Below, one piece after another: positions 48,422 to 57,759 of a DNA stretch of 64,000 nucleotides; positions within the stretch are counted from its first letter, which is position 1, and each line of letters opens with the position of its first letter. Source of the stretch: Okeania sp. SIO2C9. GTDB taxonomy: Bacteria > Cyanobacteriota > Cyanobacteriia > Cyanobacteriales > Microcoleaceae. The position numbers and the translations under genes were made by a program. The notes under the pieces are model-generated. The model was given only the letters and a program-made list of their open reading frames with translations. It was not told the origin of the DNA and ran no database searches. The stretch spans positions 54,908-118,907 of the forward strand of contig NZ_JAAHGO010000023.1 of NCBI RefSeq assembly GCF_010672455.1. The letters are read 5' to 3'.

Positions 48422-50644
48422 TCAACTCTCACCTTCAATATACCTCTGCCACATTCCTTCGTAAGCTTTCTCCATCTCACGGGTAAACTGTTTGGCATTC
48501 CACAACGGAGCAGTTTGCCTGGACTTTCTCAATTTCCAGGATATCTCCTGACGTAACTTTTCATCTTTCCCTAATCTAATTCCCCACTCCACATATTCTT
48601 CATCACTCCAAGCAATACCTTCGCTGATGCCAGCATTCATCATCATTGTGTAGCTGTTACGTGCTGCAAATTGTTGGCCAACTCGCGTTACCATTGGAAT
48701 GCACATCCAGAGAGTTTCTAATGTTGTTGTTGCACCGTTGTAGGGATAAGTATCTAAAACAATATCAGCAATACCTAAGTTAGCTCTGTGAATTTCCTCT
48801 AGAGCAACTTCTTCTATAGGAATTAAGCGATCGCTACTAACCCCCTCTGATTCGGCAATGTCAATTAATAATTCCGATAAAACGTCTGACTCACCAAATT
48901 TTTTAAATAAAAAGTAACTATTAGGAACTTCTTTGAGGATTTTCATTTGCAGTCGAGCAGTATCGGGATTACACTTAAAACCTCTCTGAGCAGTAAAATA
49001 AACCACTGCATCATTGGGAATTCCTAAATCTTGTCGTTTCAGACTGGGTATGTTTACTTCAAAACCATCTACAGCAACATAAGTTTGAGGTAGTCGCCAA
49101 ATTTTATGTGGGTAATAATCTTGAGCATTTTCTGGCAGCACATAAGGATCGGCAATATAGTAGTCAATGGTTGGTATTCCTGAAGCATCCCACCCTAACC
49201 ATGTTGCTTGAATAGGTGCTGCTCTCATTGCCATAATCGAACAACTATTAGTTAATGTTGTACTATCTAAATCAATTAAAATATCTATTTCATCTTCATA
49301 AATATCTTCTGCTACTTCTGTACTGACAATACCGTAAACATGAGCTTTTGTAGCTTGATTAATATACCACTGTTGCATAGTATCGTTACGGTTTTCTGCT
49401 GCTAGTAGATACAAATAAATTTCATATTTATCTTGATTATGATATCTAAATAACCACCGGGCAATCCATCCTACAGAATGTCTTCTCAAGCAGTGGGATA
49501 AATACCCTATCCTCAGAGGTTTTGTCTTTGAACTTATATTCTTTCTTTTTTCTAACTTTTTATGGTATTTGCTAACTTCTTCCTGACAAGCTTTTTCTAA
49601 ATTTACTTGACAAAGTTGTGCTACCTGACTACGAATTTTGATATTTCTTTCTGGGCAATCTCTAGCATAGGGGAAGAAAAAACCCATATTATACAAACGC
49701 ATAACAGCTCCACCCAGTTTTTCGGAAGCTTTTGCTACTAGTGATTGAATTAAAGACTCTTGCTTCTCTAATGTTTCTTTAACTTTTTGATCGCATCCTC
49801 TGAATGCTATCAGCGCTCGACAAATTTGGAGATGAGCGATCGTCTTTTCAAATAAATCTGTAGATAAGGAATAAGATTTTTCTGCATATTCTAATCCCAA
49901 AGCATAGTCGGTTAATTCTACACTAAACTGTGCCATGGTTCTTAATAATTCTCGATTATCTGGGGCAACATTTAATAATAATTCTGCATATTTCCTGGCA
50001 ACTCCTACTGCTGCAAAAGAATATGCTATTTGATATATAACTGGAATTAGAGAGTTGACAAGAGTATTTCGAGCTTCTATTCGAGGAATGGCAACTGAGG
50101 CAAATTCTATTGATGATGAACTGGTCGGGTCATAAACCAATAGTTCGATCAAGATATGTAGCAATAAATTTTGCTCAATTTCTATAACTGTTTTATTTTC
50201 TAATAGCTCAATAACTCCATACTCACTTAGTTGTTCTCTTGTATAGTTTTTGAGAGCGATGGATAAATCAATCAACTGTAATAAATTATTAATATCAGTA
50301 GGGTCAATTTCCCTAATGTGTTGTCTGATGACCCAAGCGACAGAGAAATTTTCTGTTGCTACTCTTCTATTTGCTTCTGTTGTCAATACCTCTACTAATT
50401 CTTCTGTCCATAGCTCAACCTCTTCTGCTTCTCCATCTGCCATACCCAGCAGCCAAGTTGTCTGTGCTTCCTCTTCTTGCCCTTCCAACAGTAACATTAG
50501 CCCCAATTGCCAATAGTATGACTTATTTTGCGGTTCTGTAATTATCGCTTTTTCATATAGGTTAATAGCTTTGGCATAATTACTATTAACCAAACATTGA
50601 TTTACCTGTTGTTGCCAATCAGTAGGTAATTTATCAGCAATCAT
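48422..50644 (-). CDS. SPINDLY/OGT-like O-glycosyltransferase with TPR N-terminus
   Basis: 740 residues. The N-terminal 350 are helical repeats (TPR-like, from LVNSNYAKAINLYEKAII). The C-terminal 370 are a GT41 catalytic domain: RIGYLSHCLRRHSVGW, APIQATWLGWDASGIPTIDYYIADPYVLP, VYFTAQRGFKCNPDTARLQMKIL, and DTYPYNGATTTLETLWMCIPMVTR. It transfers a sugar (GlcNAc or fucose in known relatives) to protein Ser/Thr. It is followed by a shared terminator and has the type IV pilin on its upstream side, so the pilin is a plausible acceptor. It also resembles the C-terminal module of the giant protein at 31754-38659. Confidence 0.9.
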   Translation of the reverse strand: MIADKLPTDWQQQVNQCLVNSNYAKAINLYEKAIITEPQNKSYYWQLGLMLLLEGQEEEAQTTWLLGMADGEAEEVELWTEELVEVLTTEANRRVATENFSVAWVIRQHIREIDPTDINNLLQLIDLSIALKNYTREQLSEYGVIELLENKTVIEIEQNLLLHILIELLVYDPTSSSSIEFASVAIPRIEARNTLVNSLIPVIYQIAYSFAAVGVARKYAELLLNVAPDNRELLRTMAQFSVELTDYALGLEYAEKSYSLSTDLFEKTIAHLQICRALIAFRGCDQKVKETLEKQESLIQSLVAKASEKLGGAVMRLYNMGFFFPYARDCPERNIKIRSQVAQLCQVNLEKACQEEVSKYHKKLEKRKNISSKTKPLRIGYLSHCLRRHSVGWIARWLFRYHNQDKYEIYLYLLAAENRNDTMQQWYINQATKAHVYGIVSTEVAEDIYEDEIDILIDLDSTTLTNSCSIMAMRAAPIQATWLGWDASGIPTIDYYIADPYVLPENAQDYYPHKIWRLPQTYVAVDGFEVNIPSLKRQDLGIPNDAVVYFTAQRGFKCNPDTARLQMKILKEVPNSYFLFKKFGESDVLSELLIDIAESEGVSSDRLIPIEEVALEEIHRANLGIADIVLDTYPYNGATTTLETLWMCIPMVTRVGQQFAARNSYTMMMNAGISEGIAWSDEEYVEWGIRLGKDEKLRQEISWKLRKSRQTAPLWNAKQFTREMEKAYEGMWQRYIEGES

Positions 50645-50679
50645 AAAAATCTATAAGTTAATCAATCTAGCTAAAATTT

Positions 50680-50706
50680 AAAGGTAGCGCAGATAACGCT
50701 ACCTTT
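50680..50706 (-). terminator. Terminator of the pilin gene
   Basis: A perfect 10-bp stem, AAAGGTAGCG / CGCTACCTTT, with a 7-base loop, 25 bases past the pilin stop codon. It is followed on the minus strand by AAATTTTA and on the plus strand by GAGTTTTT. It separates pilA from the downstream glycosyltransferase gene, which would then need its own promoter or read-through. Confidence 0.75.
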
Positions 50707-50731
50707 GAGTTTTTGGGGTTAAAGGCTAGAG

Positions 50732-51274
50732 CTATAGAGATATTGTAAAACCACCAGTATCTTTACATTCAGCAGCATCTGTAGGTTTAGCAATATCAGC
50801 TGTTTCATCTGTTGATGCAGTCTCACTTTCACAAAGAGTTGTTTGGGAAGTCAGAGCACCATCAGCATCTGTTAAATATACTAAACCAGCATAAGGTCTC
50901 AAACCTTTGGCAGCTTTTGCTGTCCAAGCATTTGCTCCTGCTTGACCTTCAACAGTGCTTTCTACGATGTCATAGGTATAGTTGCCTGTAGCCGTTTTGA
51001 TGCCTAGACCTAATTTTCCGATGTCATCTATTTGTGTGACAAAATTGCCTGTCTCTGCATAAGAAGCTTGCTGGCCCTTACTAATAGAAGCCAAATACTG
51101 CTTTGCTTCAGACTGCTTTGCCTTGTTAGCTTGGTTCAAGAATGAAGGCAAGGCAATAGCAGACAAAATCCCGATAATAATGATAACCACCAACAATTCA
51201 ATCAGGGTGAAACCCTCTTCTTTTCTCTTCTTAGCAACGTGCTGTAGGAACTTGGCCTTAAATTCAGTCTTCAT
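50732..51274 (-). CDS. pilA: Type IV pilin (PilA-like major or minor pilin)
   Basis: 180 residues. It has the classic prepilin signal: basic leader (KAKFLQHVAKKRKEEG), cleavage between G21 and F22, E26 in FTLIELLVVIIIIGILSAIA, and one long hydrophobic helix. C148 and C170 near the C-terminus can form the D-region disulfide. The rest is Thr/Ser-rich, offering O-glycosylation sites. An AGGAG about 7 bases upstream supports the start. A SPINDLY-type glycosyltransferase follows on the same strand and a methyltransferase gene lies upstream. It is probably used for motility or DNA uptake. Confidence 0.95.
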   Translation of the reverse strand: MKTEFKAKFLQHVAKKRKEEGFTLIELLVVIIIIGILSAIALPSFLNQANKAKQSEAKQYLASISKGQQASYAETGNFVTQIDDIGKLGLGIKTATGNYTYDIVESTVEGQAGANAWTAKAAKGLRPYAGLVYLTDADGALTSQTTLCESETASTDETADIAKPTDAAECKDTGGFTISL

Positions 51275-51619
51275 GTTTTCTCCTATAAAAATTGGACAAA
51301 TAAAATTTATCTCCTGAATCTAACTTACCCAGTTTTGGATACCTTCATATCATCCTGACTGAAATTTTTTCAGAGATATCTAAATAACGTGTCACAGAAG
51401 CAAAATTAAAAATTAAAAATTATTAAATTTAACTATGTCATTGCGACTGGAACGGAGTGGAGGGAAGCAATCTTGAGAGTATCTAATAACTCCTTTGGGA
51501 TTGCTTCGTTCCTCGCAATGACAAGCCAAAAGTAGGTTGGGTCGAGGGACGAAACCCAACACCATTAATCCAAAACCAATAAAGATTTGTTGGGTTTCAC
51601 TATTGTTCTACCCAACCTA
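51275..51619. other. Intergenic region with two palindromic repeats
   Basis: Contains a GCGACTGGAACGGAGTGG...TTGCTTCG...CGCAATGAC palindrome (51437-51522) like the MITE-1 interior but without its ends, and an AGGTTGGGT...ACCCAACCT inverted repeat (51531-51609). The pilA promoter must lie near its left end. Confidence 0.65.
51437..51522. repeat. MITE-1-interior-like palindrome
   Basis: GTCATTGCGACTGGAACGGA at the left and TTGCTTCGTTCCTCGCAATGAC at the right form a long hairpin, the core of the MITE-1 copies at 42520 and 53491 but lacking the TCCGG ends. It may be the ancestral palindrome captured by the MITE. Confidence 0.8.
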
Positions 51620-52939
51620 CTAACGTTCCAAAAGCACATACAAAAAAGGGTCTAGGGTATCCAACAATTCCCTAACTTCTTCCCAACCCCTCTCCTGACT
51701 CACAGTTTCCAGAGTAATAGGGTCTAATGGCCGAATCTTCATCCACCGTTCCACCAAAGACTCAAAAGTACAAACACCATCCCACAATGGCAGTAGACAA
51801 ACAGCAATACTACTATCTATATGGATAGGTTTTAAGGTGGGCAACTTCACATAACTGCTAATCTCGAAAGGTTTATGGTTATTGATACAGTTAATTAAAT
51901 CCTCCCTAGCTTGAGAATTTTGCAACTGAGGATGGAGTTGTACTTTGGCCTTTTGCCAGTCAGAGTCAGTCCATTCTGAAACAGGGAGAAAAGACTGACT
52001 TTGTTGGGGATGACCACACCAAAAGTCCAACAGACGGTGCATGGGTTGTAACAGTTCAAATAAATGGAGTCGCTCCTCCACAGATATTTCTGGCAAACTC
52101 ATTCCTAAAAAAGCTGGCAAATCATCCTCATTTTTAAACAAATCCATTATTTCCCACTGTCGCCACTTAACCATATTGATAAATTCCAGCTCGGCACTTT
52201 TCAAAGCAGCAAAAACTTCTGGGATGGTATAACCTTGATCCCCTAGAAATAAATAATTCATCTGTATCCATTCTTCCTCTTTTGCCTTTTCAGGATTCCA
52301 AACTTGCTTTTTAAGCATGATTGAATCTTTCAAAGCTGCGAGAGTTTCTCGCGCAATTTCCATCTCCATTTCTCCAGGATTTTCATTCATTAATCCCATC
52401 ATTTTGAAAACTTCTTGCACCTTAAAATAGTTATGACGTTGAAGGGAACTATGGAGATTTGTTCTAATAATTCCATCAGGTTTTAAAACAGATTTCATTG
52501 CCTGTAAACCTACAACTATATCTGGCAATAAATAAAGCACTTCATCACAATTAATATAGTCAAATTCTAAACATAAACTAGACAATTCTTCTATGGGCAA
52601 TACATGAAACTCTGCATTATCAAAACCATGATATTGCAGGCGCTGACGAGCTAATTCTACAGATTTTTCTGAAATATCAATACCAACTATTTTCGCTCCT
52701 GGATTTGCTTCTGCTAATACTAATGCTTTATAACCACTGCCACATCCTGCATCTAAAATTATTTTGCCTTCAGTTTCTATTACTTTTTGATTACTCAGAT
52801 AATATGGTGTGACTAGATTATGAATAAAAAGTAATTCATAGTCATCTTTGGGAGATTCTTCTACAGGTATTCTTGGATAAGTTACTACATCAAATTGTTG
52901 ACGAATTTTTGCTTGTAGTTCTGATTCTTGATAGTTCAT
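51620..52939 (-). CDS. SAM-dependent methyltransferase
   Basis: 439 residues. Motif I ILDAGCGSGYKALVLAE at about 62-78, then VGIDISEKSVELARQRL and YINCDEVLYLLPD (motif IV region). About 190 residues follow the Rossmann domain and have a winged-helix-like end (VERWMKIRPLDPITLETVSQERGW). The N-terminal segment (FDVVTYPRIPVEESPKDDYELLFIHNL) is shared by a cyanobacterial group often found with OGT-like proteins. The substrate is unknown; it is near pilA and the SPINDLY-type gene, so modification of a surface protein or glycan is a reasonable guess. Confidence 0.85.
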   Translation of the reverse strand: MNYQESELQAKIRQQFDVVTYPRIPVEESPKDDYELLFIHNLVTPYYLSNQKVIETEGKIILDAGCGSGYKALVLAEANPGAKIVGIDISEKSVELARQRLQYHGFDNAEFHVLPIEELSSLCLEFDYINCDEVLYLLPDIVVGLQAMKSVLKPDGIIRTNLHSSLQRHNYFKVQEVFKMMGLMNENPGEMEMEIARETLAALKDSIMLKKQVWNPEKAKEEEWIQMNYLFLGDQGYTIPEVFAALKSAELEFINMVKWRQWEIMDLFKNEDDLPAFLGMSLPEISVEERLHLFELLQPMHRLLDFWCGHPQQSQSFLPVSEWTDSDWQKAKVQLHPQLQNSQAREDLINCINNHKPFEISSYVKLPTLKPIHIDSSIAVCLLPLWDGVCTFESLVERWMKIRPLDPITLETVSQERGWEEVRELLDTLDPFLYVLLER

Positions 52940-52988
52940 AATTGTTTGATTGGTAGTGCTGAGTTATAAATATACCTATTCTGTATAA

Positions 52989-53239
<251 letters not shown>

Positions 53240-53292
53240 TATCAATCTTCTTAAATTTTGATTAATATAAACGTTTATCGTAACATCGTAAT

Positions 53293-53490
53293 ATGAATAA
53301 TCAAATAACTTTCATTCTCAAAGTCCTAATTCTCTCTGCTGGACTGTCTTTGCTAATTAAATATTGTGGCCCCTATCTTTACATTTCCTCCACAGCAACC
53401 AACGCCATTATTGCCGTACTCACGCCTCCAATAGTTGTAGGGATATTATTGGGGTTGCGACTTTTGGAGCAAGTTGAGAATGTAGAGTGA
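53293..53490 (+). CDS. Small two-helix membrane protein
   Basis: 65 residues. Two hydrophobic helices: about 6-24 (TFILKVLILSAGLSLLI) and about 35-55 (ATNAIIAVLTPPIVVGILLGL), with a short acidic tail. From memory, similar small proteins occur across cyanobacteria without known function. The TGA stop at 53488-53490 is exactly the target duplication of the MITE that follows, so the insertion kept the gene end intact. Confidence 0.7.
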   Translation: MNNQITFILKVLILSAGLSLLIKYCGPYLYISSTATNAIIAVLTPPIVVGILLGLRLLEQVENVE

Positions 53491-53617
53491 TATAGAATCC
53501 GGATAATTACTATAGCTAAGTCATTGCGACTGAAACGGAGTGGAAGGAAGCAATCTCAGGGGTTGTGCGAGATTGCTTCCTATCGTCGCAATGACGACTG
53601 TTCAACCGGATTTTATA
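53491..53617. mobile_element. MITE-1 copy with TGA target duplication
   Basis: 127 bp. It starts TATAGAATCCGGATAATTAC and ends CAACCGGATTTTATA, and is flanked on both sides by TGA (53488-53490 and 53618-53620). The interior palindrome is as in 42520-42649. A TNA duplication is the pattern of IS5-family (IS1031/ISL2-type) transposases. Confidence 0.9.
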
Positions 53618-53689
53618 TGAGCGATCGCTCCAATCAAAACATTAAATATATTCTCAATTCAAGTTCAAATAATCACTATTTCTTCAAGA

Positions 53690-54116
53690 TTAACTAACCA
53701 AGTATATCCAAGATAAATAAGCTTTTACAGTGTTAAATAAACGACGATCAGCAGTGTAAAAATCTGCCGATAATTATTCTGCAAGAGCAAGATAATGAGC
53801 ATCATAAGCTGCTGAGAGGGTTAAATTTTGAGCTAGATTTAAAGCACGTCGATGCAAACTAGCATTACCGTGAAGGATAATTTCTAAACTCAAAATATAT
53901 TCCAAAGCTTCTGTTGCTTCTTCTGAAGTCAATAAACCAGAAATAACGTAGCGATGAAAAGCATTAGTTACCTCGTAATAAAAGAAAGTAGGAGTAATTT
54001 TAGAATAGCCTTGCAATTCCCACTGAGTCCATAGATTACTAAAACGAGGTACTTCAGTACCAATAGTTGCTAACCTAATAATAAAACTTGATCTATGCAA
54101 ATTATTTTTTTTTCAT
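53690..54116 (-). pseudogene. Decayed PIN-domain toxin
   Basis: Minus strand, ATG at 54116, final TAA at 53690-53692. An intact-looking core (FIIRLATIGTEVP, YYEVTNAFHRYVISG, TLSAAYDAHYLALAE) is broken at the 5' end: the A-tract after the ATG is one base short for the frame, and GAT-CAAGT lacks a base relative to the expected D-A-S. An in-frame TAA (53774-53776) precedes LSADFYTADRRLFNTVKAYLS, the expected PIN C-terminus. So it is a VapC-type toxin gene with at least one frameshift and one nonsense codon. Its ATG overlaps the antitoxin TGA (ATGA). Confidence 0.85.
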
Positions 54117-54376
54117 TCATTCTCTCCTTCCGGAAAGCAAACTTTCATTAATTTTTCTGTGCGTTCTTCTCTCATTTTGAGAATCAATTCTTCAGGAGTT
54201 ATTTATAATACTTTTTTACCTCGACGCTTTTGTATTTTATCTCCTAGTTCTTGGAGTTTTTGCAACGTGTTTTGCTTTTGATATTTATGTTGAAGTTAAG
54301 TCTCTAATAAAGTTCTTTCTTCTTCTGGAAGAGAACGAATAACTTGAGCTAAAGTTTGTACTAATTCAAAATTCAT
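54113..54376 (-). pseudogene. Decayed antitoxin with two in-frame TAA codons
   Basis: Minus strand, ATG at 54374-54376 and TGA at 54113-54115: 87 codons in one frame apart from two TAA codons (after EEERTLLET, and after KRRGKKVL). The peptide pieces (MNFELVQTLAQVIRSLPEEE, YQKQNTLQKLQELGDKIQKR, TPEELILKMREERTEKLM) look like a cyanobacterial antitoxin. The reading frame is preserved throughout; only stops intervene. It is coupled to the downstream decayed toxin by an ATGA overlap. Confidence 0.8.
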
Positions 54377-54621
54377 AATCAAGATAGATATAATTTATGG
54401 ATTTTTAACATGGTATAGCGGTACGCATTAAAGCGTTTGAAATTTCTAGAAGCTGTTTGCAGAGAATTCCGTAAAGAAAAACCTCTTGTAATAAACTTTT
54501 GCTTCTTGCCTGCTGTGTAGTAATATACTTTCTGAATATTAAGGATTGACAATAATTATTTCTATAATAGCATTAATAACTATAGTTTAATATCTAAGTT
54601 TTAGAAAAGCAAGAAAATTTG

Positions 54622-55539
54622 ATGACCAGATTCCCTTATGACCAATTTGCTAAACAATTTTTAGAAGAATTACTATCAACTATTGGGGAAGTAAAAGCAC
54701 CTCGTGAAGTTAGAGGAGAAGCTAGGCAAATCGATGTTTGGTTTTCACCTCAACCACAACTTCAAGGAAACCTAGAAATATTAGGATTATTAGGCCGTTT
54801 TGCCACAAAAAGTGCTTTATTTGAACCTTATCGAAATCCTGTCACCTCTGATGAAATTTGTAGTTGTTTGCTGAAATTACTAGAGGTGAGGGGAGAATTT
54901 CAAAGAGAAGCGAAGCGTAATAATAATCGTATTTATGAAGATGATTATCCGAAATTATGGATACTTACTCCTACTGCTTCTCAATCTATATTAAATGGAT
55001 TTGGTGCTAATTTAGATGAAAAAAACTGGCTGAGAGGAATTTATTTTTTACCGGAATATTTACGCACGGCAATAGTAGTAATTCATCAGTTACCACGAGT
55101 TCCAGAAACAATGTGGCTGAGAATATTAGGTAGGGGAAAAGTACAGTCTCAAGCTATTGATGAGTTAGAAGCATTACCCAAGGATAATCCTCAGCGTGAA
55201 AATGCTTTATTGTTATTATCAGACTTGCTGAGTAATATAGAAGTAAATCCAGATATAGATTCAGAAGATAGGGAGTTAATTATGAGATTATCACCACTTT
55301 TTTCCCAACGTTTAGAAGAAGCTACTCAGTCGGGAATACAACAAGGTATACAGCAAGGAGTACAGCAACGAGATAGAGAAGTGATAGAAAATTTACTTGT
55401 GTTTCGTTTTGGGCAATTAGATAGCGAACTAGAGGTAATTATTCAGCGGTTACAATCTCTATCTCTACCAGAATTAATACCTTTACTATTACAATTGTCC
55501 CGTGATGAACTATTAGCTAGATTTGGAGGAGAAAATTGA
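54622..55539 (+). CDS. DUF4351 / Rpn-like protein (intact copy)
   Basis: 305 residues from the ATG at 54622; a TTG just upstream is also open. The N-terminal part (FAKQFLEELLSTIGEVKAP, ARQIDVWFSP) resembles PD-(D/E)XK Rpn-like transposase/nuclease relatives. The C-terminal 60 residues (LLVFRFGQLDSELEVIIQRL, LIPLLLQLSRDELLARF) are a DUF4351 domain, preceded by a Q-rich GIQQGIQQGVQQ linker. Often mis-named 'flagellar assembly protein H' in databases. It serves as the reference for the deleted copy at 44414-44919. Its function is unknown; recombination-promoting nuclease activity is known for Rpn proteins. Confidence 0.8.
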   Translation: MTRFPYDQFAKQFLEELLSTIGEVKAPREVRGEARQIDVWFSPQPQLQGNLEILGLLGRFATKSALFEPYRNPVTSDEICSCLLKLLEVRGEFQREAKRNNNRIYEDDYPKLWILTPTASQSILNGFGANLDEKNWLRGIYFLPEYLRTAIVVIHQLPRVPETMWLRILGRGKVQSQAIDELEALPKDNPQRENALLLLSDLLSNIEVNPDIDSEDRELIMRLSPLFSQRLEEATQSGIQQGIQQGVQQRDREVIENLLVFRFGQLDSELEVIIQRLQSLSLPELIPLLLQLSRDELLARFGGEN

Positions 55540-56301
55540 TTAAATTATCGATAAATTTTTCCCCATAACTTTCGCGTAGAGGCACTAGCTAATCCGACCA
55601 TCTACTTGGATCTATTTATGGGTAAAATATAGACTAATACCATTTTTCTGTAACAATGCCCTTAATAATTCTTACCAAAACCTGAATTTTACTAATAGCT
55701 GTTATCTTTATATTAAGGGTAACTTCATGGATAAATGGTATAAAAAATGGGAAATTTTTGAATTATAAACACAGCTAATCCGTTAGCAAATACGGTTCAT
55801 ATTTAGGCAAAAATTCATTCAAACAACAATGTAAATATGGGTTTTTGCCACCATATATTTACCCAAAAATTTCTTAATTGAACTATATTGATCTATAAGC
55901 GATCGCCCCTCATTTCTTTTTTTTTTACTAAGTTAATAAATCATCTAAAATTTCCCAATTTATAATCAATTATCCTAAGGTTTATAAATTTTATAGAGAC
56001 AATTTTTGTATCTGATTTAAAATTATTTCAGGAATTTATCCAAAACGCTTCCCCATTAGACGCAATATCCATTTAATTCTTCTTTAAAGCAAAGTCTGTC
56101 TTAGGGCTGATGAATCTCATCATAAATAATAAATATAGTATTGATATTTTAATTTGAGGTAAGCATTTCCTGCGGAATGCTTACAATTTGAGTAAAGTAT
56201 TGCCTTAAATCAAGGTGTAAATTGTAATTAAATATTACACAAATTCAAGATAGAATACATTAACCTATATATTTAAAATCCATACTTTAATTATAATTAC
56301 T
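55540..56301. other. 762-bp intergenic region
   Basis: AT-rich, no gene. Includes one HIP1 site near 55900 and a small AGCATTTCCTGCGGAATGCT palindrome at 56162-56181, a dispersed type also seen near 7129 and 23044. The promoter of the downstream transporter is presumably near 56250. Confidence 0.5.
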
Positions 56302-57486
56302 GTGAATCTAGGTAATTGGATTGGGCTATTCGCCATCCTCGCTGCCATATATATATTGTGGCAAATCCGTCAATTATTACTGCTAGTATTTACCGCGGTG
56401 GTAATTGCTACTACTCTCAATAAACTAGCTAGATGGCTACAACGTTTCAGAATAAATAGACCCCTAGCTGTATTAATCTCGGTCAGCCTATTTATACTCA
56501 TAATTGTGACTTTTTTATGGGTAATTGTTCCACCTTTAACAGAGCAGTTTCAACAGTTAATAACTATTGTTCCTTTGGGTATTAATAAATTAAATGATTG
56601 GTTGAATATACTCAAAGAACAATTACCTATTCAACTTAGAGAACAATTACCAAATATTGATATTAATGAAGTTATTACTCAACTACAACCTATATTTAAT
56701 CAACTAATAAATAACGCTGGAGAGTTTGTTGGTAATACTTTCGGAATATTTCTAAGCTTACTACTAATTCTGGTTTTAACCATAATGATGTTGGTAAATC
56801 CTAGTGCCTACCGCCAAGGGTTTATACAATTATTTCCCAATTTTTATCGACAACGAGTAAACCTAATTTTAAACCATTGTGAAATAGTATTAGGAGGGTG
56901 GGTAATTGGCACTTTAATTAATATGAGTGTAATTGCTTTACTCAGTTTTATTGGTCTATCTATATTGCAGCTTCCTCTAGCTTCAGCTCAAGCTGTTTTG
57001 GCAGGGTTACTAACTTTAATGCCAAATATTGGGCCGACTCTTAGTGTAATTCCGCCGATGGCGATCGCTTTGATAGATTCTCCTTTAAAATCTGGTTTAG
57101 TTTTGTTTATTTACATTCTGATTCAACAAATTGGGGGTAATATTTTGACTCCTTATGTGATGGCGAAACAAGTGTCTTTGTTGCCTGCTATTACATTAAT
57201 TTTCCAAGTGTTTTTTGCTAGCTTTTTTGGATTTTCAGGACTTTTACTTGCTTTACCTTTAACAATTATTGCTCAAGTCTGGATTAAAGAATTATTAATT
57301 AAAGATATTCTCGATAACTGGCAAGTTAAAAATTTTTCATATGAAAGAAATACTGTAAATACTATCTCTAAATTTGCTGAAATTAATCATAACCAGGTAG
57401 AAGATCAAATTGATTCTGAAGTAGAGGAAGTAGAAGATAAAACTACAGAAGATTTACCTAAATCTAGTTCACAAGAAGAAAATTAA
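56302..57486 (+). CDS. AI-2E family transporter (PerM/YdiK-like)
   Basis: 394 residues with a GTG start. Eight or so hydrophobic helices are visible, including the first (WIGLFAILAAIYILW), VTFLWVIVPPLTEQF, LTIMMLVNPSAYRQGFIQLFP, and the C-terminal LLALPLTIIAQVWIKELL. The conserved VLAGLLTLMPNIGPTLSVIPP motif marks the family (formerly UPF0118). Members are proposed exporters of small molecules or sodium/proton antiporters; the autoinducer-2 role rests on one member. A charged acidic C-terminal tail of about 50 residues is added. Confidence 0.9.
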   Translation: MNLGNWIGLFAILAAIYILWQIRQLLLLVFTAVVIATTLNKLARWLQRFRINRPLAVLISVSLFILIIVTFLWVIVPPLTEQFQQLITIVPLGINKLNDWLNILKEQLPIQLREQLPNIDINEVITQLQPIFNQLINNAGEFVGNTFGIFLSLLLILVLTIMMLVNPSAYRQGFIQLFPNFYRQRVNLILNHCEIVLGGWVIGTLINMSVIALLSFIGLSILQLPLASAQAVLAGLLTLMPNIGPTLSVIPPMAIALIDSPLKSGLVLFIYILIQQIGGNILTPYVMAKQVSLLPAITLIFQVFFASFFGFSGLLLALPLTIIAQVWIKELLIKDILDNWQVKNFSYERNTVNTISKFAEINHNQVEDQIDSEVEEVEDKTTEDLPKSSSQEEN

Positions 57487-57759
57487 TGCCATATTGCTAT
57501 AGAAGTATCAGTAAATAGATAATAGGAAATAATCACCTTATTTTGACTCTCTTAATTACTGAATAATTAAGGCTTCAAGCCTCATTTTTGAAGAATAAAT
57601 AAAGACTAAATCCTATTCGCTAATCCTATGGATTTTCAGGACTAGATAAAACTAAACTTTCTGGAGTTAGCTTTTTCCTTCTTCCCTCGAACAAAGCAAG
57701 TGAAATTTTAAACCACATTAAGTGTCACAATTAAGTATCGCAAAAAATATTATTTCCTG

